Of a DNA stretch of 8,073 nt, positions 1 to 5,404 are shown one piece after another. The notes beneath the pieces are model-generated. The model saw nothing but the letters and a program-made list of their open reading frames with translations, was not told the DNA's origin and searched no databases. The translations under genes and the position numbers were made by a program. The stretch is taken from the NCBI GenBank assembly GCA_002503205.1, contig DARE01000009.1, forward strand, positions 1 to 8,073. Direction: 5' to 3'. The stretch is from Thermoplasmatales archaeon UBA447. Its GTDB lineage: Archaea; Thermoplasmatota; Thermoplasmata; Thermoplasmatales; Thermoplasmataceae. How positions within the stretch are numbered: position 1 is the first letter of the stretch; every line of letters begins with the position of its first letter.

Positions 1-819
1 TATACCATATATGCTTGCAACGATAAGATATTCAGCTTTTGACAGAGTAAGGAAGCTAGACAACAGGTTGTTCTGGCATCGTAGCGACCATACTCCCGGA
101 CTTACCTCACACACATCTCTGGCCTTAAGTATTTTCGGCAGTTCAGTATTCTTGTTTGGATTCAGGTATGATCCTACCACCTTGGATCCATTCTCGATGA
201 AGTTGGCCATAACAAAGAAGAAATCATCCTCAACCAGGTTTTTCCCATCCTCTGCGGGTTCAATTCCGATACACGCAACAGTTGTCTCTTCCGTCTCTGC
301 TACTTCACTGAAAGCACCAGCCGCATGATCAAGTTTTCTCAGGTACTCAATCCTCATGCCAGTAATCATTTGTGAAAAAGTTATCAGTGCCTCTGATATT
401 TTGTGCAATTCGCCGGAATTGAAAATGAAATGCGCATAATATCTTCCTTCTTCAATGTAAGAATAGTCCAGGACAGTACTGGGAAACGAAGATACCGCAG
501 CATTTAGCACCTGTTCATAAACAGTGCTAAGATCTGCCATTTCTCTTCTTACCTGCCAGAGTCCATCCTGGAATTTGGCTCCAACCCGGTTGAAAAAGAG
601 TGATATGTTCTTTTCTTTCTCTGCTCCGGAGGGCAGAAAAAGATTGAATGAAACTTTTCCATCCTGAAGGCTAATCCCAACCGGTGCCCGGAAGCTGGAT
701 CCCCACATAAATCCTGAATCGGGTTCAGCTATTCCAGGAATTGAAACAAGGATCTCATAATCCAGGAAAAGTGGCATATTGCTCAGTATATCACTGGTTA
801 TGCTTCCATCAAAGTTCAT
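1..819 (-). CDS. Unrecognised protein, possible HTH_10-type regulator (3' end outside window)
   Basis: An uninterrupted frame of 273 codons runs from ATG at 819 off the left edge of the window, so the C-terminus is missing. The start is firm: GGAGGT (828-833) sits 8 nt upstream. It overlaps the stop of the preceding 35-codon ORF as ATGA, so translational coupling is likely. I do not recognise residues 1-250. They alternate beta-like stretches (SIPGI 26-30; VSFNLFLPSG 56-65) with an amphipathic central part and show no signal peptide or membrane segment, which suggests a cytoplasmic protein. Residues 257-273 (LTLSKAEYLIVASIYGI) fit the first helix of bacterio-opsin-activator HTH domains (family pattern LTxxQxExLxxAxxxG), with L, T, E, L, A and G in register. 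In that family the HTH is C-terminal and about 50 residues long, so the whole protein would be around 310-320 residues. The regulator role is inference from that one helix; the coding call is not. Confidence 0.85.
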   Translation of the reverse strand, partial: MNFDGSITSDILSNMPLFLDYEILVSIPGIAEPDSGFMWGSSFRAPVGISLQDGKVSFNLFLPSGAEKEKNISLFFNRVGAKFQDGLWQVRREMADLSTVYEQVLNAAVSSFPSTVLDYSYIEEGRYYAHFIFNSGELHKISEALITFSQMITGMRIEYLRKLDHAAGAFSEVAETEETTVACIGIEPAEDGKNLVEDDFFFVMANFIENGSKVVGSYLNPNKNTELPKILKARDVCEVSPGVWSLRCQNNLLSSFLTLSKAEYLIVASIYGI

Positions 820-923
820 GTTTTATTACCTCCATCTGAAATCTCATATCCTTTTGCCGATAGATCTCTCAGTTTCAAACCGGTGTTTTCGCTTACGATT
901 TTATATATTTGTACGCACAACAT
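816..923 (-). CDS. 35-aa small ORF between ctaB and the 1-819 gene
   Basis: ATG at 923 opens a 35-codon frame that begins MLCVQIYKIVSENTG and ends SDGGNKT, with stop TGA at 816-818. GAGGT (932-936) lies exactly 8 nt upstream and overlaps the ctaB stop TAA (930-932). The ORF stop overlaps the next ATG as ATGA. The spacing equals that of the strong ribosome site of the next gene, so the frame is very likely read by ribosomes. The peptide is charged, probably helical in residues 4-25 (QIYKIVSENTGLKLRDLSA), and has no membrane segment. It could be a real small protein, a coupling leader for the next gene, or the N-terminal stub of a former winged-helix protein. It is not in frame with the next gene, so a simple extended start is excluded. 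I cannot assign a function. Confidence 0.5.
   Translation of the reverse strand: MLCVQIYKIVSENTGLKLRDLSAKGYEISDGGNKT
828..833 (-). promoter_or_regulatory. Shine-Dalgarno site GGAGGT for the 1-819 gene
   Basis: GGAGGT lies 8 nt before ATG 819. It fixes the start and falls inside the last codons of the preceding small ORF, as expected for an internal gene of a polycistronic transcript. Confidence 0.8.
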
Positions 924-929
924 TTTATA

Positions 930-1796
930 TTACCTCAACACTATGTTTGTAAATCCCAAGGAAAGAAGCATGATTATCAAATAAACAACTGAAAAGTTAA
1001 GCAGTCCTTTTGCAAAATTCCCCCTGTAATTCCTGCCATGCAGTTTTAGTGTAAATACAACTAGAAATGATCCCATTAAAAGCATTATTATGAGATAACT
1101 TACAAAAGACAAGCCGGACCTTAAGACGACAGGAATGAACGACAGCGCAATCACAATTCCTGCATTCAGGCTTATCACATGTATGGAAGTGATAGCCCCT
1201 CTTCTAGCGGGAAGCATGGGGATATCAGTGTTTTTGTAATCTTCGCTGTGCACCAGTGAAAATACAAGAAAGTGAAAGGACATCCATGCGAAAACAAAGA
1301 TTGATATTAATACAGGAAAGAGGTCAAATACTATCCCTCCACTCATCCAACCAGAAAGACTTGCAAAGCTACCTGCAATACTCCCAATAACGATGTTAAG
1401 AACAGTTTTTCTTTTGAGAATCACTGTGTAAAGGACTGAATAACTTAGAAGGCCCAATGTCAGAAATATAGTAGCCAGATAGTTTATCAGTAGGAATGCA
1501 ACGGCAAAACCTAATGCAAATGAAAGAACGGATATGAATTTAAGTTTAGCAAGATTTTCATTCACCAGTGGAACCCTGAAGGAAGTTCTATCCATGAGGC
1601 CATCTACATCCCTGTCATAGATGTTGTTGAAGAGCACATCAGACATAGACATAAGATAACCTGCCCCTATCAGTGGCAATAGAATTATCAGATTGGTTGT
1701 TCAATTTGGATTCGCAAGAAAGCTTGAAACTGTAACAATCAAAACAATTAGTGTTACACTTGAATTCGAAATTTTTACAAATTCACTAATCTTCAA
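930..1796 (-). pseudogene. ctaB: Heme O synthase (protoheme IX farnesyltransferase) with in-frame TGA at codon 32
   Basis: CtaB/CyoE is an integral membrane UbiA-family prenyltransferase that adds a farnesyl chain to heme b, giving heme O for terminal oxidases. Numbered from TTG 1796, the signature N57-x3-D61-x3-D65 (NNIYDRDVD) is followed by DRT; then come YTVILKRKTVLNIVIG (122-137) and HFLVFSLVHSEDYKNTDIPM (175-194), close to the CyoE pattern EDYxxAGxPMLP. Hydrophobic segments fill the rest. The full frame is 288 codons, the usual family length. Codon 32 is TGA (1701-1703), and both sides read as good CtaB sequence, so this is a point nonsense change rather than a different gene end. The TTG start is supported by a TATA element centred about 25 nt upstream. 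Translation could restart at TTG 1679 or ATG 1652, giving a protein without the first membrane helix. The N-terminus has ISNSSV where relatives have a T/SKP-type motif, another hint of relaxed selection. The alternatives are a sequencing error (one TGG to TGA change) or readthrough. Confidence 0.8.
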
Positions 1797-1816
1797 AATG
1801 TTACACCAGAATGTAA

Positions 1817-1824
1817 TATTTATA
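1817..1824 (-). promoter_or_regulatory. TATA box (TATAAATA) for ctaB
   Basis: Minus-strand TATAAATA is centred about 25 nt upstream of TTG 1796. That spacing puts the transcript start at or within a base or two of the TTG, meaning a leaderless message. No Shine-Dalgarno site precedes the TTG, which agrees. Confidence 0.6.
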
Positions 1825-2000
1825 GCTGAGAATATTTAACGTTTGACACAGTTGAGCATGAAATTTCGCTTCGATAAAAGATAAGATATCAATCAAGGCA
1901 ATTCTAAATTTTGAACAGATATTTTCTGATTTACAATTCAGGCACTCATAGGAGCTGTTAAATTGAGATGATTACAGCCGGGCCATTGAAAAGTTTTGAT
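1825..2000. other. Intergenic stretch between ctaB promoter and the zincin-like gene
   Basis: AT-rich DNA downstream of the 2001-2603 gene. I see only very short open frames (up to 8 codons), no RNA-gene signature and no clear terminator hairpin. A T-rich minus-strand run (ATCTTATCTTTTATC, 1872-1886) could serve as a weak U-tract terminator. Confidence 0.4.
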
Positions 2001-2603
2001 TTATCCAATGTAGGAGGTTGAATCGGAATCAAATTTGCTTACAATCCTGAAAGAAGATCCATTTCCACCACTAACATTAAGTATTTCAGGATAAAGTCTC
2101 CATAAGTCGTTGCTGCTCATTTTGCTCGCGGGGTGGTCATTGCCGAACGCCTTTTCGGCAACTAAGGCGGTCATTCTTCTTGCTTCACTTTCATCTATGA
2201 ACCCACAGGAATGCAAATACTCATGTGTCAGAATCATGTAAATGAAGGAATTGAATTCCCTAGTAGAACGGCTTAATCTCATCATGGCATATACGAGGTT
2301 TTCATTCATAACTATGTAATTTCCACCTACCTGCCAGAACGCACCAAGTGTAGGCGGCAGGTCAGCCAGTGCCAGCCCAAGTCCGGATCTCTCTCGACCA
2401 GTGGCTGATTTCACTGTTTTCTTTACCAGCGAAAATATCTGGTCATAATCCATGACTGGATCAAGGGATAAATTGGAATCTCCAGGGCCCTTAAGCTCGT
2501 TAGGATGTTTTTTTAACGAAAGGTTTGCCATCGCTTCAATCTCCCTGTTTGCTATATTTGCCCTGTTAGGTTCATTATCACTCTGAAAGGCAAGAAATGT
2601 CAT
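2001..2603 (-). CDS. Predicted small zincin-like metalloprotease
   Basis: A 200-residue protein without signal peptide or clear membrane helix, so probably cytoplasmic. The key motif is H127-E-Y-L-H131, followed by SCGFIDESEAR with G134 and acidic E138 and E140. HExxH gives two zinc-ligand histidines and the catalytic glutamate in zincins, and one of the nearby glutamates could be the third ligand, as in gluzincins. Upstream, QVGGNYIVMNENLVYAMM (91-108) resembles the beta-strand/helix that precedes the active-site helix in small archaeal and bacterial zincins. Residues 20-60 are polar and may be disordered or a pro-segment. The start is supported by a TATA element 24 nt upstream and no ribosome site, so the message is leaderless and monocistronic. 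I do not recognise the exact family and the substrate is unknown. Peptidase activity is inferred from the motif. Confidence 0.8.
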   Translation of the reverse strand: MTFLAFQSDNEPNRANIANREIEAMANLSLKKHPNELKGPGDSNLSLDPVMDYDQIFSLVKKTVKSATGRERSGLGLALADLPPTLGAFWQVGGNYIVMNENLVYAMMRLSRSTREFNSFIYMILTHEYLHSCGFIDESEARRMTALVAEKAFGNDHPASKMSSNDLWRLYPEILNVSGGNGSSFRIVSKFDSDSTSYIG

Positions 2604-2623
2604 GGATGCCCAATCCCGACTTC

Positions 2624-2630
2624 TATTTAT
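2624..2630 (-). promoter_or_regulatory. TATA box (ATAAATA) for the zincin-like gene
   Basis: Minus-strand ATAAATA is centred 24 nt upstream of ATG 2603, and no Shine-Dalgarno site lies between. This is leaderless promoter geometry and supports the chosen start. Confidence 0.55.
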
Positions 2631-2998
2631 GTTTTAGCTGTTATTCAGTAGTTACTTTCGTCATTATTTTTATTACATTGGAGTTGAATATCCTTCTCTC
2701 ATATCATCAGAAGCATCATAACTTCCGAATCCAGGGATATTCAGCTGGAAATCTTTTAGTTTAACCTCTGATTAACTATTTTCTTAGGAAAGGCAGGTAA
2801 TTAAAATTCAGAGAAAATCACTTTAGCAGGTGTATAACGGCTCCATCATATGAAATAGCACAATGCATTTGCCAGTTTTTGTACAAATAGTTATATTTAA
2901 AGTGAAGGCAGATTGGCGATTGAATCAGTAATAAATATACATATATTGAATGGGGATCACACGTTAAGGCTTTTTAGGAACAATGTGCTCTATCGTTT
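2631..2998. other. Gene-poor stretch with scraps of minus-strand reading frame
   Basis: No gene can be called here. On the minus strand a stop-free run of 32 codons (2676-2771, stop 2673-2675) ends DDMREGYSTPM and looks codon-like, but it has no ATG, GTG or TTG near its beginning. Further upstream an ATG at 2868 opens only 16 codons (stop TGA 2818-2820). It has a TATA-like element (plus-strand reading ttatatttaa, 2891-2900) about 28 nt away. Together these could be remains of a lost gene or chance. The right end carries the AT-rich sequence that probably drives the cupin gene. Confidence 0.3.
2931..2947 (+). promoter_or_regulatory. Possible TATA region for the cupin gene
   Basis: ATAAATATACATATATT is the best box-A candidate upstream of ATG 2999. 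A start site about 25 nt downstream of it would give a leader of roughly 30-40 nt. AGGAA (2976-2980) is too far from the ATG (18 nt) to be a good ribosome site, so start selection here is weakly supported. Confidence 0.3.
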
Positions 2999-3922
2999 AT
3001 GCAGAAAGAGATTCTAATACTTATGGATCCACCAAAATCACTCAGGCCGCCAGGAGCACTTAGGGCAGATGTTGCCTGGAAGCTTTTCTTTCCAGATGAA
3101 ATGGGGCACATCTCTATGGCATCATTCAGGACTGTTGACAAATTCAAACGATGGCTATGGGAAGAACTATCTTCGAAAGGTGGGCATCTTACTCCAAATA
3201 CCGATGAACCTACAATAATTATTGCCCCTACAATGACTTCAGAGGCACAGGATTTCATCAACAGGATTTGCTCCTACTGGTCAGATCAAATTTTCTATCC
3301 GGAGGTGAAAGATGGCCAGATAGACATGAACAGGAAGGGTGAGAACCGCTGGACACCACCCGTATTAAGCACAGAAGGAATCCAACAGCCAGGTTCATCC
3401 TTGTCTGTTTTTCACCAGTCTTTTGAGGAGGGGGATAACACTTTCCTATCAACATCCTTTGGCCCTTCCAGGATATTTGCCAGACGGTACAACATCAAGC
3501 CTGACCAAACTTACTCAAGGTTTCACAGCCACAGCTTCACTGACGAGCTCTACCTGGTCATTAAAGGCAAAGGGACTCTCAGAATAGCCGGACACAATGT
3601 CAGAATAAGTAAGGGTGATCTCATTGACAAGCCCGTCGGCCCAGATATCTCCACGCAGTTTCTTGCAGATTTGGGTGAAGAGCTGGCAATTCTCGATATT
3701 GAGGTTGGGCCTGTAGACAGCCGTGGGTTCAAGGACATGGTCAGTTATCCGGACCACAGAGAACTGTTATTCGAGAGAGGAGGATGGAATTTCGTAATCC
3801 CGTATGACAACATAATGCCCGCTAAAGACCTCTATGAAAATTATGAAAGCGGATACAAAAGAAACAGGGATGGGTCGTGGGAACCTAAGGATGTTCCCGG
3901 TTTCAAAAAAAGGAACAGATAG
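2999..3922 (+). CDS. Two-part protein with C-terminal cupin domain
   Basis: A 307-residue soluble protein. Residues 1-110 form a domain I do not recognise, with helix-rich sequence around FKRWLWEELSS (49-59) and a strand PTIIIAP (71-77). Residues 150-240 are a cupin: R174-F-H176-S-H178 with E183, then LYLVIKGKGTLRI (184-196) and KGDLI (205-209) fit the first cupin motif G(X)5HXH(X)3-4E(X)6G and the strand leading to motif 2. The usual motif-2 histidine is not visible: KPVGPDIST (211-219) carries no His. Metal binding, if any, would therefore use three protein ligands. The tail (SYPDHRELLFERGGWN, 249-264) is conserved-looking but unassigned. Upstream in-frame sequence stops at TAG 2975-2977, so ATG 2999 is the first start. 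ATG 3023 (MDPPKSL) is an alternative. The gene stands alone on the plus strand, convergent with 4136-4510. Enzyme versus sensor cannot be decided. Confidence 0.82.
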   Translation: MQKEILILMDPPKSLRPPGALRADVAWKLFFPDEMGHISMASFRTVDKFKRWLWEELSSKGGHLTPNTDEPTIIIAPTMTSEAQDFINRICSYWSDQIFYPEVKDGQIDMNRKGENRWTPPVLSTEGIQQPGSSLSVFHQSFEEGDNTFLSTSFGPSRIFARRYNIKPDQTYSRFHSHSFTDELYLVIKGKGTLRIAGHNVRISKGDLIDKPVGPDISTQFLADLGEELAILDIEVGPVDSRGFKDMVSYPDHRELLFERGGWNFVIPYDNIMPAKDLYENYESGYKRNRDGSWEPKDVPGFKKRNR

Positions 3923-4135
3923 GGATCGGACTTAGAAACGGAATATTGCTTCAATATCCATAACTCTGGTCGTTTCTATGAAAATAATTTCTTCTTCCCT
4001 GGCATTATTAATGTTTTACACTGAATAATTTTTGATGATAAAATCACAAAAGGTCAAGGTTATGGAATCACCGTATTGTTCATTTGATGAATTTAGAATG
4101 ATTATATTTTTATCTACCTTATCCGTATATATTTA
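3923..4135. other. Convergent intergenic region
   Basis: This stretch separates two converging genes. Apart from a hairpin near its left end it holds AT-rich DNA with T-rich runs on the plus strand (atttcttcttccct around 3987-4000; attatatttttatc around 4101-4114) that could end plus-strand transcripts. I see no gene in it. Confidence 0.4.
3935..3976 (+). terminator. Hairpin downstream of the cupin gene
   Basis: The inner arms ATATTG (3943-3948) and CAATAT (3952-3957) pair perfectly around a 3-nt loop. The outer arms GAAACG (3935-3940) and CGTTTC (3971-3976) also pair perfectly. The structure begins 13 nt after the stop codon and a pyrimidine-rich run follows at about 3987-4000. It could be a 3' end structure. 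Archaeal termination usually needs only U-tracts, so the role is uncertain. Confidence 0.35.
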
Positions 4136-4510
4136 TTAAAAGTACTGCCAGAATTTGTCCTGCCACAGATCGTATTCCTCCTTCAGTTCCTGAATATGTT
4201 CAACCCTGAAATCAGGTTCCCTGGACTTTTCGCCGTACTCTCTGTTTAACTCATCAACTGACGCTTTAGACAGGGTGTCAAAATATTCCTTTATCTCATT
4301 TTCAAGTTTAGGGTGGAGGCGGTTCACTCTTGGCCCTGTGAAAAGAACCTTGAAGAATCTGTTTTCACCAAGTGTGACATTGAAGATCCTCCATTGCAAT
4401 TCTGCTTTCTTCTTCATCTCATTTCCAGTAAGGTTGGCAAGATGCATCACGACAGTTTCCTCATGCTTTGAATCATTAACCTGAAATGATATTTCAAGAC
4501 CTTTTCCCAT
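4136..4510 (-). CDS. Conserved-looking 124-aa protein of unknown function
   Basis: I do not recognise this protein. The N-terminal half reads as alternating strands (GLEISFQVND 4-13; EETVVMHLANLTG 18-29; AELQWRIFNVTLG 36-48; RFFKVLFTG 51-59). The C-terminal half is charged and helical (PKLENEIKEYFDTLSKASVD 67-86, then VEHIQELKEEYDLWQDKFWQYF 103-124). It has no cysteines, signal peptide or membrane segment, so it is probably a small cytoplasmic protein. The ATG at 4510 follows a weak GGGATGA ribosome-like stretch (4514-4520) and a TATA-like element about 36 nt upstream. It lies 66 nt after the membrane-protein gene on the same strand, so it may be transcribed both with it and alone. Composition is like that of its neighbours. 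Confidence 0.72.
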   Translation of the reverse strand: MGKGLEISFQVNDSKHEETVVMHLANLTGNEMKKKAELQWRIFNVTLGENRFFKVLFTGPRVNRLHPKLENEIKEYFDTLSKASVDELNREYGEKSREPDFRVEHIQELKEEYDLWQDKFWQYF

Positions 4511-4540
4511 GTTTCATCCCAATGTTTAAAACAGAAGCAA

Positions 4541-4550
4541 TATTAATAAA
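4541..4550 (-). promoter_or_regulatory. Possible TATA box for the 124-aa gene
   Basis: Minus-strand TTTATTAATA is centred about 35 nt upstream of ATG 4510. Initiation about 25 nt downstream would give a leader of about 10 nt that includes the weak GGGATGA stretch. Confidence 0.4.
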
Positions 4551-4576
4551 TCTATCAGAAAGAGAAAATATAGAAT

Positions 4577-5254
4577 TCAACTGGAAGCTAATTCCCGCTC
4601 TTGAAGGCCGGCCACAGAAGCTTTATATACTATTATGAAGAAAGCAATAAAAATGGGCACCAGAAAGAAATCGCTGATCAATGTTACTGATTCTATATAC
4701 CAAAATGCTGAAAAAGAGAGAAGAATGGCGGATACGGCTACCTTTACAGTTGCCTGCTTCACCTTCCTGATCTGATTTCTAAGTATGTATGAAGCCGCAA
4801 TCACAACAACCACCCCAAAGATTAAACCGAGCACAGTTGAGGAATAGCTCTCCGGATAGAGTGCAACCAGAACAATTGCCGCCTCAAAGGCTTCTACGGC
4901 TCCTACAGAAAGGGCGGTAAAACTCACACCCTTTTCCGCCTCTTCATGATGGTTCTTTGGAAATCCCTTTCTTGAGAATTTTTGTGATCGTCTGGCACTC
5001 CTGGCAAGCCTGATACCGAAATAAAGAAGGAATGTTGCGGAAAAAATTCTGACATAGAAAAGTGGGAACATGGATACAAGGTTCCCAACTATCGCGGTTG
5101 GGATCATGACTACCAGAACGCCTCCTGCAGCAAGAAAATATGGCTTCGATGTGCTGAATCCGGACGAAAGTGCCATCGCAACTGCGGATGCTTCAGACAT
5201 TTCCAGAACAGTGATACCAAGTGCTGCAAGGAATACCGCTGTTTCAAAGTTCAT
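4577..5254 (-). CDS. Polytopic membrane protein with duplicated ExxEA motif, possible metal transporter
   Basis: A 225-residue protein with about six or seven hydrophobic segments (roughly 4-32, 38-60, 62-83, 111-134, 137-158, 168-189, 190-211). Each half starts with an acidic motif in a membrane helix: VLEMSEASA (E18, E21) and AVEAFEAAI (E121, E124), about 103 residues apart. Such a repeat of glutamate motifs recalls LysE-superfamily and Ftr1-type cation transporters (RExxE in Ftr1, ExGD in UPF0016/GDT1); from memory the closest group is the uncharacterised COG4280. The loop between halves carries basic residues and KNHHEEAEKG (100-109), a possible metal-binding patch. Metal transport is inference, and the ion is unknown. 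The gene follows katG on the same strand after 150 nt. It has its own TATA element about 24 nt before ATG 5254, and its ATG overlaps the stop of a 30-codon ORF. Confidence 0.82.
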   Translation of the reverse strand: MNFETAVFLAALGITVLEMSEASAVAMALSSGFSTSKPYFLAAGGVLVVMIPTAIVGNLVSMFPLFYVRIFSATFLLYFGIRLARSARRSQKFSRKGFPKNHHEEAEKGVSFTALSVGAVEAFEAAIVLVALYPESYSSTVLGLIFGVVVVIAASYILRNQIRKVKQATVKVAVSAILLSFSAFWYIESVTLISDFFLVPIFIAFFIIVYKASVAGLQERELASS

Positions 5255-5343
5255 AATACCTGATAATCCTTATTACTTAAACTTCTGCGATAAAATGACA
5301 CAAATAATGGAGAATTGCGTCCCCTTTCCTTTTTTATGGGCAT
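5251..5343 (-). CDS. 30-aa small ORF upstream of the membrane-protein gene
   Basis: ATG 5343 opens 30 codons beginning MPIKKERGRNSPLF and ending NKDYQVL. Its stop TGA overlaps the next ATG as ATGA. AGGAG (5352-5356) lies 8 nt upstream, the same spacing as at 819 and 923. The product would be strongly basic. Against it, the TATA element of the next gene lies inside the frame, so leaderless transcripts of that gene would skip it. It would be read only from katG read-through message. This could be a coupling leader or chance. Confidence 0.3.
   Translation of the reverse strand: MPIKKERGRNSPLFVSFYRRSLSNKDYQVL
5274..5281 (-). promoter_or_regulatory. TATA box (TTTAAGTA) for the membrane-protein gene
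   Basis: Minus-strand TTTAAGTA is centred about 23.5 nt from ATG 5254, giving leaderless geometry. The same 8-mer at the same distance precedes msrB (7875-7882). Confidence 0.5.
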
Positions 5344-5389
5344 TAAGCACTCTCCTGCTGTTCAGGCATTGAACTTACCAGAATCTCTG

Positions 5390-5404
5390 ATTAATCAAAA
5401 TAAA
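5390..5404 (-). terminator. Possible U-tract terminator after katG
   Basis: Directly after the katG stop TAA the minus strand reads TTTATTTTGATTAAT, a U-rich tract of the sort used for archaeal termination. No hairpin is evident. Confidence 0.3.

Noticed and set aside
11..328. Plus-strand 105-codon frame at the left edge
   Set aside because: It is antisense to the uninterrupted 273-codon minus-strand gene that has a strong ribosome site.
1701..1703. TGA in ctaB as a selenocysteine or pyrrolysine-type recoded codon
   Set aside because: Pyrrolysine uses TAG, and selenocysteine in archaea is restricted to lineages this window does not resemble. The site is in a helix-connecting part of CtaB with no known catalytic Cys.
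2983..3063. 26-codon frame from ATG 2983 overlapping the cupin start
   Set aside because: AGGA lies only 3 nt before this ATG, the frame is short, and its codons overlap the cupin gene in another frame. Too weak to call.
2974..3757. Minus-strand open frames across the cupin gene
   Set aside because: They are shadows of the cupin frame, which carries recognisable motifs; no starts with promoters were seen.
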